A DNA stretch of 5,214 nucleotides from Actinomycetota bacterium (lineage in GTDB: Bacteria; Actinomycetota; Actinomycetes; S36-B12), in the NCBI GenBank assembly GCA_016870425.1, contig VGBQ01000176.1, positions 1 through 5,214 of the forward strand, given 5' to 3'. Numbering within the stretch: the stretch's first letter is position 1; each line of letters opens with the position of its first letter. The position numbers and the translations under genes were made by a program. The notes under the pieces are model-generated. The model did no database searches. It was not told the DNA's origin and worked only from the letters and a program-made list of their open reading frames with translations. Of the stretch, positions 1-5,214 are shown in pieces.

Positions 1-458
1 GCTCGTGCCATGAGGTCGGCGCCGATCTGGGTCTCCCAGCGCTGGCAGTAGGGGCACTGGTAGTCGACGTACACCTCCACCACCTTCGCCGAACCGGGGT
101 CGCCAACGACCAGAGCACCCGATCGGTCTGCACCGGACGGCGTCGCCAGATCGCCGGCTGCCGGAGCCGCCTCCGCGGTGGGACCGGGGCTGGGCAGTGA
201 GCCCGTCCCAGACGCACCAGCGTCGCCGGCGGACTCCCCTGGCACCCCGCGATCCTGGTTGAGCGCTGCGGTGAGGGACTCGACCTTCGCTTCCAGCGAG
301 GACACCTGGGAGGCCAGCGTGACGATGCCGACCACAGACCAGACGGCGAGGATGACCACGAGCACCAGTCCCACGACCGCCAGCGCACGCACGACCCCAA
401 GCTGGCGTCGCAATCGCCCGGTGCCCTGAGGGGCAGGCGGCAGCAGGGGCTCAGCCAT
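1..458 (-). CDS. Membrane-anchored DsbA-like thioredoxin-fold protein (partial, N-terminal part)
   Basis: The reading frame is open from the ATG at 456-458 to the left edge, giving 152 codons with no stop, so the C-terminus lies outside the window. Residues 1-24 are a short Pro-rich and basic cytoplasmic segment. Residues about 25-49 form one hydrophobic helix (ALAVVGLVLVVILAVWSVVGI). Residues 50-68 (SQVSSLEAKVESLTAALNQ) could be a short coiled coil. Residues 70-124 are a Gly/Ala/Pro/Ser-rich linker. The thioredoxin-like core begins near residue 125 with VVEVYVDYQCPYCQRW, whose C135-P-Y-C138 is the expected redox motif. This layout matches actinobacterial DsbA-family proteins held on the outer face of the membrane, which act in thiol-disulfide exchange on exported proteins. 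The cis-Pro and helical insertion that would confirm DsbA lie outside the window. The family call is fairly secure; oxidase versus reductase or isomerase is undecided. No good Shine-Dalgarno precedes the ATG, so the start rests on the complete hydrophobic anchor after it. Confidence 0.85.
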   Translation of the reverse strand, partial: MAEPLLPPAPQGTGRLRRQLGVVRALAVVGLVLVVILAVWSVVGIVTLASQVSSLEAKVESLTAALNQDRGVPGESAGDAGASGTGSLPSPGPTAEAAPAAGDLATPSGADRSGALVVGDPGSAKVVEVYVDYQCPYCQRWETQIGADLMAR

Positions 459-464
459 GAGGCG

Positions 465-470
465 AGACTA
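465..470 (-). promoter_or_regulatory. Possible -10 element for leaderless transcription of the DsbA-like gene
   Basis: Read on the minus strand, TAGTCT (a TANNNT-type -10) ends six bases before the ATG at 458. Transcription would therefore start at or next to the A of the start codon. Leaderless mRNAs with this spacing are common in Actinomycetota, and the lack of a purine-rich ribosome binding site here agrees with that. The sequence 17 bases further upstream (CGGACC) is not a recognisable -35. A hexamer this loose also occurs often by chance. Confidence 0.25.
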
Positions 471-515
471 CGGGGCGCTGCTCGGGCGGTCCGCCAGGTC
501 CGATGCCGACAGGGG

Positions 516-570
516 CTCGAACTTTGGGCGGATACGGCCGTCTATGGGCACTATCCGCCCAAAGTTCGAG
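516..570. repeat. Perfect 19-bp inverted repeat with 17-base loop
   Basis: The arms at 516-534 (starts CTCGAACTTTGGG) and 552-570 are exact reverse complements over 19 bases. They are separated by a 17-base loop that pairs no further (535 and 551 are both C). The element lies between two minus-strand genes, 98 bases after the stop of the binding-protein gene and 57 bases before the DsbA-like start. As RNA it would form a very stable hairpin on either strand. There is no T-run on either side, so a classical intrinsic terminator is not shown. A U-less terminator, an mRNA-stabilising 3' hairpin, a protein-binding palindrome or a dispersed REP-like repeat remain possible. Confidence 0.9.
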
Positions 571-575
571 GGCGG

Positions 576-646
576 ACACGGCGATGGGGCGGACCCCCTC
601 GGATCCGCGCCCTACACGGCGATGGGGCGGACCCCCTCGGATCCGC
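576..646. repeat. 33-bp direct repeat, two perfect copies, 38-bp period
   Basis: Positions 576-608 and 614-646 are identical over 33 bases (each starts ACACGGCGATGGGG and ends CGGATCCGC), with a five-base gap (GCCCT) between them. The copy next to the binding-protein gene continues into CCCATCGC, which completes a 13-bp hairpin. The other copy lacks this and keeps only a 5-bp stem (589-593/604-608). The pair therefore looks like a partial tandem duplication of a hairpin element. Perfect identity suggests a recent event or active maintenance. No coding frame makes sense of it. Confidence 0.9.
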
Positions 647-654
647 CCCATCGC
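619..654 (-). terminator. Candidate terminator hairpin after the substrate-binding protein gene
   Basis: A perfect 13-bp stem (619-631 with 642-654) encloses a 10-base loop and begins 13 bases after the TGA of the binding-protein gene on the minus strand. A GC-rich stem at this position fits a 3'-end hairpin. The base run that follows on the minus strand (CGTGTAGGGC) contains no U-tract, so intrinsic termination would have to be of the U-poor type often proposed for high-GC Actinomycetota. Otherwise the hairpin may only protect the mRNA end. A second identical left arm at 581-593 could compete for the same right arm. Confidence 0.5.
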
Positions 655-667
655 ACAGGTACCGCTA

Positions 668-2017
668 TCAGGCCCCGGAGCAGGGCTGGCTGTAGTCGTA
701 CGCAGCAGCCGTCGGGCCGACGTAGCCGGTGAGCAGCGTCTCGATGCCCAGCGCGGCGTCCTCGGACGGGATGTTGATCGACACCGAGCGATCGACATCG
801 GCGGGTGGACCACCGACGAGCGAGTTGGGCAGTGCGCCCTCGTAGTCGACCTCGACGCCACCTTGCACAGCGGCGACGAGACCCTCGCGCGTGAGGTCTC
901 CGCTGGCGGCGGCCTTCTCGAGGGCGGCCTTCAGCGGGTACTGCCACACCCATCCGTAGGTGTAGCCGTCGTTGGCCGGCAGTGCCCCCTCGCCGAGCTG
1001 TGCCTGCATCGCGTCCATCGCTGCCGACGGTGTCCCGAAGGTGCCGGTGGTGCCCACATTGGTGTAGGACGCGACCAGCGCGGGTGCGGCCGCCGTCTGC
1101 AGGAGAAGCGGATTCCACGTGGGTGCCGCTCCGAGGAACTGGCCCTTGAAGCCGGAGGCCACGGCCTTGCCGATCACCTCTGCGACCTCGCCCGGGCCGA
1201 CCCCGACGGCCACGACGTCGGCGCCCGACTCGAGGATGGCCGACACGGCTGCATCCTGGTTGCCAGCGACCGCGTTGGGGGCCGTCTCGACGATGCCCGC
1301 GAACTCGACCCCGTTAGCGGCGGCCCAGGCCTCAGCACCCGCCGCGTAGTCACCGCCGTAATCGCCGGGGTAGCCGACCGCGACGAGCTTCTTGATCGGA
1401 GCCTTGTTCTCCACCCACCAGTCGAGGCCGCCCATGGCGGCGATGCAGTACGACGACCCCGACTCGAGGAGGACACCGCCATCCGTCTCGGGGAACTGCC
1501 AGCCGGACCACCACGATGCCGGCACGCCGATCACACTGTCGGCCTCCATGTCGCCGAGGATGGCCTGAGTCTGCGGTGTGCCGAGCGTCTGGGCGAGCGC
1601 GAGGATGTTGGGCTCGATCGCGCGGTATTCCTGGCTGTGCACAGCCGGGTCGTACTTGTTGTCGCGGGTGTTGGCGGCCATGTTGACGTCGAAGCCGGAG
1701 ATGCCACCCTGCTGGTTGACATAGGTCCAGAAGTCCTGCTGCCCCGTGACCACCTGGGTCGCGAGCGGGGCGAAGGGGCCCTCGGTGAGGTCAGAGAGCA
1801 CACCGAGGTAGATGCATCCGTTATCCGGGTTGATCGCCTCGGGGCACGGCTCCTCCGTCACACCCACGTCAAAGACGATGCCGTCGCGGGGTGAGGTGCC
1901 ACCCTCTGACGACGCCGCCTGGGTAGGAGTCGCGTCACCGCCCCCGCTGCTGCACCCCACGAGCACCAGGGCAGCCGCCCCCGCGCCCGCGAGGACCTTC
2001 GCCATGCGCTTCGACAC
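668..2017 (-). CDS. Substrate-binding lipoprotein of a branched-chain amino acid-type ABC importer
   Basis: This 449-residue protein captures the ligand outside the membrane and delivers it to a LivHM-type permease. Residues 1-22 are a lipoprotein signal: basic SKRMAK, a hydrophobic Ala/Val stretch, then lipobox L19-V-G-C22, so C22 should be lipidated. A Gly/Ser/Thr-rich tether runs to about residue 45. The rest has the features of a type I periplasmic-binding fold (Peripla_BP_6): IYLGVLSDLTEGPFA near residue 70, a QQDFWTYVNQQGGISGFDV segment, then ADVVAVGVGPGEVAEVIGKA. Length is slightly above the usual 370-430. Two adjacent GTG codons (2018-2020, 2015-2017) follow a strong AAGGAGG. I chose the second (8-base spacing), but the first (5 bases, one residue more) is equally possible. 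The frame extends upstream to an ATG at 2086, but that would put 23 residues before the signal and ignore the ribosome binding site. Outside the lipobox there are only four cysteines (C58, C68, C191, C446), which could form disulfides. The ligand is not known; the divergent operon suggests a carboxylic acid. Confidence 0.93.
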   Translation of the reverse strand: MSKRMAKVLAGAGAAALVLVGCSSGGGDATPTQAASSEGGTSPRDGIVFDVGVTEEPCPEAINPDNGCIYLGVLSDLTEGPFAPLATQVVTGQQDFWTYVNQQGGISGFDVNMAANTRDNKYDPAVHSQEYRAIEPNILALAQTLGTPQTQAILGDMEADSVIGVPASWWSGWQFPETDGGVLLESGSSYCIAAMGGLDWWVENKAPIKKLVAVGYPGDYGGDYAAGAEAWAAANGVEFAGIVETAPNAVAGNQDAAVSAILESGADVVAVGVGPGEVAEVIGKAVASGFKGQFLGAAPTWNPLLLQTAAAPALVASYTNVGTTGTFGTPSAAMDAMQAQLGEGALPANDGYTYGWVWQYPLKAALEKAAASGDLTREGLVAAVQGGVEVDYEGALPNSLVGGPPADVDRSVSINIPSEDAALGIETLLTGYVGPTAAAYDYSQPCSGA

Positions 2018-2025
2018 CACTGGAT

Positions 2026-2032
2026 CCTCCTT
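2026..2032 (-). promoter_or_regulatory. Ribosome binding site that fixes the binding-protein start
   Basis: AAGGAGG on the minus strand is a near-perfect anti-16S match. It lies 5 and 8 bases before the two tandem GTG codons. It rules out the longer frame beginning at 2086 and the internal ATG at 2003-2005, which is about 20 bases away. Confidence 0.8.
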
Positions 2033-2067
2033 GGTCCTCGGCTTCGCGTCCGCCGCCTCGGGCGACG

Positions 2068-2096
2068 TGAACGCTCCTGGTCGCACACTCTGTCAA
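2068..2096 (-). promoter_or_regulatory. Candidate promoter for the substrate-binding protein gene
   Basis: On the minus strand a consensus -35 hexamer TTGACA (2091-2096) lies 17 bases upstream of CGTTCA (2068-2073), and would give a 5' leader of roughly 40 bases. The -35 is perfect and well placed, but the -10 hexamer is very poor. Either the promoter depends on an activator or the match is fortuitous. Confidence 0.35.
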
Positions 2097-2206
2097 AGAA
2101 TTGGGGGGTCCGCCAGGAAAGTCGCCTCACGGCGCACTGAATCCTTGGCATGATGGCTGGGCATCAGGGCGGTCCGGCAGCGCCGCCCCTGTTCGGCCAC
2201 GCGGCC

Positions 2207-2219
2207 AGAGGAGGAGAGG
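2207..2219 (+). promoter_or_regulatory. Ribosome binding site of livF
   Basis: The purine run AGAGGAGGAGAGG holds several overlapping Shine-Dalgarno registers, 6 to 11 bases before the GTG at 2226. It supports that GTG as the start, which also gives the N-terminus expected for the LivF family. Confidence 0.7.
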
Positions 2220-2225
2220 CGCCTG

Positions 2226-3011
2226 GTGCTCGCCGTAGAGAACCTTGAGGTGGTCTACGAGGACGTGATCTTAGTCCTCAAGGGGGTGAGCCTTCAGGTC
2301 CCGGAGGGCACCATCGTGGCCCTCCTCGGTCCCAATGGCGCCGGCAAGACCACCGTGATCCGGGCCATGACGGGGCTCCTGGACGTCCACCGCGGACGCA
2401 TCTCCAAGGGACGCGTCACCCTCGACGGCAAGGACCTCAGCGGGCTGCCCGCGCCCAAGATCGTCGAAGCCGGCGTGGGCCAGGTGATGGAGGGACGCCG
2501 GATCTTCCGGGAGTTCACCGTCGAGGAAAACCTCAAGGCGGGAGGCCACACGGCATCCCGGGCGGACATCGCCGCCGGCCTTGATCGCGCCTACTCCATG
2601 TTCCCCGTGCTCGCCGAGCGCCGGAAGCAGACCGCGGGCTACCTCTCCGGAGGAGAGCAGCAGATGCTCGCCATCGGCAGGGCCCTTATGTCCAAGCCGC
2701 GCTATCTGCTGCTCGACGAGCCCTCCCTCGGTGTCGCACCGAAGATCGTCCAGCAGTTGCGCGATCTCATCGTCCAGATCAAGGAATCCGGCACCTCTGT
2801 GCTGCTCGTCGAGCAGAACGCGTCCATGGCCTTATCGATTGCCGATCACGGCTACGTCTTGGAGACGGGCCGCCTGGTCATGGACAAGCCCGCGGCCCAA
2901 CTCCGCGAGGACGACGATATCCGCGAGTTCTACCTCGGCCTGCGCGGCGACGAGCGCGGATCCCTGCGCGATGTCAAGCAGTACCGGCGACGGAAGCGGT
3001 GGTTGAGTTGA
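2226..3011 (+). CDS. livF: LivF-type ABC transporter ATP-binding protein
   Basis: This 261-residue cytoplasmic ATPase is one of the two nucleotide-binding subunits that power a branched-chain amino acid-type (HAAT) importer. All motifs are present in order: Walker A GPNGAGKT (35-42), Q-loop Gln86 in GQVMEGRRIF, signature LSGGE (140-144), Walker B YLLLDEP (160-166) with catalytic Glu165, and LLVEQN, where Gln197 stands at the usual H-loop His. That Gln and the QVMEGRRIF string are typical of LivF rather than LivG. Typical LivF proteins end soon after the YLG motif (here 236-238). This one carries 23 further residues ending in a basic cluster, YRRRKRWLS (253-261). I recall similar RDVKxYxRRKRW tails in homologues linked to acyl-CoA synthetase genes, from memory only. 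The GTG start gives MLAVENLEVVYEDVI, the normal family beginning. The 3' end overlaps livG. It is the first gene of the plus-strand operon. Confidence 0.95.
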   Translation: MLAVENLEVVYEDVILVLKGVSLQVPEGTIVALLGPNGAGKTTVIRAMTGLLDVHRGRISKGRVTLDGKDLSGLPAPKIVEAGVGQVMEGRRIFREFTVEENLKAGGHTASRADIAAGLDRAYSMFPVLAERRKQTAGYLSGGEQQMLAIGRALMSKPRYLLLDEPSLGVAPKIVQQLRDLIVQIKESGTSVLLVEQNASMALSIADHGYVLETGRLVMDKPAAQLREDDDIREFYLGLRGDERGSLRDVKQYRRRKRWLS

Positions 3012-3805
3012 GCACGGACGTCCTCCTCAGTGCCGAGGGCATCTCGCTGTCCTTCGGGGGCACTCAGGCGATTCGCGATGTGAGCTTCGATGTGCGCACC
3101 GGGGAGCTCTTCGCCATCATCGGGCCTAACGGCGCCGGCAAGACGTCCATCTTCAACTGTATCTCCGGGGTCTACCACCCGCAGCAGGGCTCCATCACCT
3201 TCCGCGGCGACAACCTGGTGGGACAGCCTCCCGAGGACATCGCACGCCTCGGAGTCGCCCGGATGTTCCAGAACATCGAGCTCTTCGACAACCTCACGGT
3301 GCTCGACAACCTCATGCTCGGCCGAGCACTGCACATGGATTATTCCGTCGCCTCGGCTTTCCTCTTCAGTCGCAAGGCCAAGCGACAGGAGGTGGCCAAC
3401 CGCGAAGTGGTCGAGCGCCTGATTGAATTCCTCGACATCGAGAGCCACCGGAGTTTCCCCGTGGGGATGCTGCCCTACGGCGTCAAGAAGCGCGTGGAGC
3501 TCGGCCGTGCTCTCGCCATGGATCCGACCCTCCTGCTCCTCGATGAGCCCGTGGCCGGCATGAATGTCGAGGAGACCGAGGACATGGCCCGCTTCATCCT
3601 CGATGTCCGGGCCGAGATGGGCGTCACGATGATCCTCGTCGAGCACGACATGGGCCTGGTCATGGACCTCGCCGATCGCGTGCTGGTGCTCGACTTCGGT
3701 GAGCGCATCGCCCTGGGCAGCCCGGCTGAAGTGCAGGCCGACCCCAACGTGATCCGCGCCTACCTCGGCGAAGAGCTCACCGACACAGGGGAGGAGATCC
3801 GATGA
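2999..3805 (+). CDS. livG: LivG-type ABC transporter ATP-binding protein
   Basis: This 268-residue protein is the partner ATPase of LivF. Walker A is GPNGAGKT (42-49), the Q-loop Gln91 lies in ARMFQNIELF, Walker B is LLLLDEP (178-184) with Glu183, and the H-loop His216 lies in ILVEHDM. The signature is LPYGVKKR (158-165) in place of LSGGQ. LivG proteins commonly have a Tyr-Gly form such as LSYGQQR, so this is a family trait, though Val at the Gln position and the KKR are less usual. Residues 110-135 are a longer insertion after the Q-loop, typical of LivG. The GTG at 2999 overlaps livF by 13 bases. A TTG at 3008-3010 would give the classic 4-base overlap and a protein three residues shorter. 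Neither has a strong ribosome binding site, so translation is probably coupled to livF. The stop overlaps the next start as ATGA. Confidence 0.95.
   Translation: MVELSTDVLLSAEGISLSFGGTQAIRDVSFDVRTGELFAIIGPNGAGKTSIFNCISGVYHPQQGSITFRGDNLVGQPPEDIARLGVARMFQNIELFDNLTVLDNLMLGRALHMDYSVASAFLFSRKAKRQEVANREVVERLIEFLDIESHRSFPVGMLPYGVKKRVELGRALAMDPTLLLLDEPVAGMNVEETEDMARFILDVRAEMGVTMILVEHDMGLVMDLADRVLVLDFGERIALGSPAEVQADPNVIRAYLGEELTDTGEEIR
3788..3796 (+). promoter_or_regulatory. Ribosome binding site of the acyl-CoA synthetase, inside livG
   Basis: GGGGAGGAG within the last codons of livG lies 5-7 bases before the ATG at 3802. With the ATGA overlap it fixes the start and points to translational coupling with a strong independent ribosome entry. 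Confidence 0.8.
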
Positions 3806-5214
3806 CCGCGGTGGCCGAGCCGATCACCGGCACCTGGACGCTCGTCAGCACGGTCCAAGGACGCGCCCGGACGATGCCCGATGGCGTCGCCATGCGTGCC
3901 AAGCGCCTCGGCATCTGGCGAGACATCACCTGGGCCGAGTACGCCGAGCAGGTGAGCCTCGTCGGGCACGCCCTCCTGTCGCTGGGCATCGAGCCGGGCG
4001 ATCGCGTCGCTATCCACTCGGAGAACAGGCCTGAGTGGCTCTTCGGCGACTTGGGCACCAATGCTGTCCGGGGCATCACCGTCGGGCTATATCCGACGAA
4101 TCCGGCCCCCGAGGTGGCCTACCTCCTCGCCGACTCCGGAGCGCGGGTGCTCATCGCGGAGGACCAGGAGCAGGTCGACAAGGCGCTGCTCATCGAGGCT
4201 CAGTGCCCCGCACTCGAACGGATCGTCTACCTCGACCCGCGCGGAGTCGCCACGATCGACCACCCGAAGCTCATGAGCTGGGATGAGTTCATCGCCCGCG
4301 GTCACGCGCACCGCGAGGCCGACCCGAGGGCACTGGACCGGGTGGCCGAGCAGGCGGAGCCCGGCGACATCGTGACGCTGGTCTACACCTCCGGCACGAC
4401 GGGACCGCCCAAGGGCGCCATGCTGTCCAACGCCAATGTGGAGTTCGCGAGCGGAGTGATCGTCGATGGCGGCGGCCTCTACGACCCTCCCCCCAATCCC
4501 AGCGACGTCATCCTGTCCTATCTCCCCCTGTGCCACGTCGCCGAGCGCGCCGTCACGACCTGGACCAACGCCGTCTCCGGTGCCGTGGTGCATTTCGCCG
4601 AGTCAATCGACACCGTCACGGTCAATATCCGCGAGGTCCAGCCGACGCTCTTCTTCGCCGTACCACGCATCTGGGAGAAGCTCAAGGCCGCGGTCGAGGT
4701 GCGCATGGCAGCGGCCTCGCGCATCAAGAAGCTCAACTACGGCGTGTGGATGAAGGTCGGTCAGGGCATTGCCACGTCGATGCTCGCGAACGGCGGCAAG
4801 CACACGCTGTGGAGCCGCATCCGCTATGGCATCGGCTATGTCTTCCTCTATCGCGCCCTGCGCGAGCGCCTGGGACTCCGCCGTGTGCGCGCGGCCGCCT
4901 CTGCTGCGGCGCCGATCTCGCCCGAGGTGCTCTTCTTCTTCTTCACGATGGGCGTGGTGATCAACGAGCTCTACGGGATGACGGAGAACAGCGCCGTAGC
5001 GACGAGCAATCGTCGCGGGCGCATCAAGCTCGGCACCGTGGGCGAGCCTCACCCGGGGGTGGAGGTCATCCTCGCCGACGGGACCGGCGAGATCCTCACC
5101 CGGCACCCGGGCACCTTTGCCGGCTACTGGGGCAGACCGGATGCCACGGCTGAGACGGTCGATGCCGAAGGGTGGCTGCACACCGGCGATGTCGGCGAGT
5201 GGATCGACGGCACG
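3802..5214 (+). CDS. AMP-forming acyl-CoA synthetase, long-chain FadD/COG1022-like (partial, C-terminus missing)
   Basis: The frame is open from the ATG at 3802 to the right edge (471 codons, no stop), so roughly the last 120-150 residues of a typical ~600-residue enzyme are outside. The enzyme would adenylate a carboxylic acid with ATP and pass the acyl group to CoA in the cytoplasm. Visible adenylate-forming motifs are the P-loop YTSGTTGPPKG (195-205, Lys204), SYLPLCHVAER after it, the AMP-binding YGMTE (391-395), and GWLHTGD (457-463) with the ribose-binding Asp463. The hinge and the catalytic Lys of the C-terminal lid are not in view. The sequence style (ITWAEYAEQV, FFAVPRIWEKL, ELYGMTENS) is that of long-chain acyl-CoA synthetases, but substrate choice within COG1022 cannot be read from sequence. 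ATGA overlap with livG makes it part of the transporter operon. It is therefore likely to activate the imported compound. Confidence 0.93.
   Translation, partial: MTAVAEPITGTWTLVSTVQGRARTMPDGVAMRAKRLGIWRDITWAEYAEQVSLVGHALLSLGIEPGDRVAIHSENRPEWLFGDLGTNAVRGITVGLYPTNPAPEVAYLLADSGARVLIAEDQEQVDKALLIEAQCPALERIVYLDPRGVATIDHPKLMSWDEFIARGHAHREADPRALDRVAEQAEPGDIVTLVYTSGTTGPPKGAMLSNANVEFASGVIVDGGGLYDPPPNPSDVILSYLPLCHVAERAVTTWTNAVSGAVVHFAESIDTVTVNIREVQPTLFFAVPRIWEKLKAAVEVRMAAASRIKKLNYGVWMKVGQGIATSMLANGGKHTLWSRIRYGIGYVFLYRALRERLGLRRVRAAASAAAPISPEVLFFFFTMGVVINELYGMTENSAVATSNRRGRIKLGTVGEPHPGVEVILADGTGEILTRHPGTFAGYWGRPDATAETVDAEGWLHTGDVGEWIDGT

Larger units (their letters stand above)
2018..2225. promoter_or_regulatory. 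Divergent intergenic control region between the binding protein and livF
   Basis: About 208 bases separate the two divergent genes, and no convincing small gene lies in it. It must hold promoters for both directions. For the minus strand see the TTGACA candidate at 2068-2096. For the plus strand the best -10-like string is CATGAT (2149-2154), without a good -35. A 6-bp stem (GGGCGG 2167-2172 with CCGCCC 2183-2188, 10-base loop) and a short GGCC/GGCC stem just before the livF ribosome binding site could structure the livF leader, but both are short for such GC-rich DNA. No clear operator palindrome is visible. Confidence 0.5.

Noticed and set aside
488..498. Shared 11-mer GGTCCGCCAGG here and at 2107-2117, upstream of both minus-strand genes, as a common operator
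   Set aside because: A few shared 11-mers are expected by chance in 5 kb of GC-rich DNA, the distances to the two starts differ, and the flanks do not match.
516..570. Integron attC site or transposon end
   Set aside because: The arms do not fit the RYYYAAC/GTTRRRY core sites, and no integrase, transposase or target-site duplication is visible.
576..646. CRISPR-like direct repeats
   Set aside because: There are only two copies, the gap between them is five bases rather than a spacer, and no cas gene is present.
503..1894. Long plus-strand open frame of 463 codons opposite the binding-protein gene
   Set aside because: It is antisense to a clear lipoprotein-binding protein, has the His/Arg/Asp-rich look of a GC-rich shadow frame, has no ribosome binding site and runs through the repeat cluster.
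2930..3646. Minus-strand open frame of 238 codons opposite livG
   Set aside because: The plus strand here encodes every ABC ATPase motif; the antisense product is a His/Glu/Asp-rich shadow with no recognisable domain.
4930..4944. Run of TTC codons (four Phe) in the acyl-CoA synthetase as a slippage or frameshift site
   Set aside because: The frame is intact on both sides and leads directly into the conserved YGMTE motif, so there is no sign of a frameshift.
4530..5153. Plus-strand open frame of 207 codons inside the acyl-CoA synthetase
   Set aside because: It is an out-of-frame shadow of the synthetase, whose conserved motifs run through the whole stretch; its product is Arg-rich and low in information.

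Overview
The window is GC-rich throughout. Its CDSs show strong G/C third-position bias, frequent GTG starts and 4-13 nt gene overlaps. Together with a lipoprotein signal ending in an LVGC lipobox and an N-terminally anchored DsbA-like protein, this points to a high-GC Gram-positive chromosome (Actinomycetota). This is an inference from composition and protein style; no rRNA or other phylogenetic marker is present.

Layout from left to right. (1) 1-458, minus strand: the N-terminal 152 residues of a membrane-anchored thioredoxin/DsbA-fold protein with a CPYC motif, cut by the window edge. (2) 459-667: a noncoding gap rich in repeats. It holds a perfect 19-bp inverted repeat (516-534/552-570), a 33-bp direct repeat in two copies with a 38-bp period (576-608, 614-646), and a perfect 13-bp stem (619-631/642-654) just after the stop of the next gene. 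(3) 668-2017, minus strand: a lipoprotein substrate-binding protein of the branched-chain amino acid/amide (LivJ/LivK-like, Peripla_BP_6) class. (4) 2018-2225: a divergent intergenic region with a candidate promoter for the binding protein and a purine-rich ribosome binding site for livF. (5) 2226-3011, 2999-3805 and 3802-5214, plus strand: a tightly overlapping operon of a LivF-type ATPase, a LivG-type ATPase and an AMP-forming acyl-CoA synthetase that runs off the right edge.

How the genes fit together. The binding protein and the two ATPases are three of the five usual parts of a LivFGHMK-type importer. The two permeases (LivH, LivM) are not in the window and are expected beyond position 5214. 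The translationally coupled acyl-CoA synthetase suggests that the imported compound is a carboxylic acid that is converted to a CoA thioester on entry, rather than leucine, isoleucine or valine. This is the main biological inference here. The association resembles a recurrent arrangement in bacteria and is not a wholly new system. The least explained part is the repeat cluster at 516-654, which may be tandem terminators, a REP-like element, or both.
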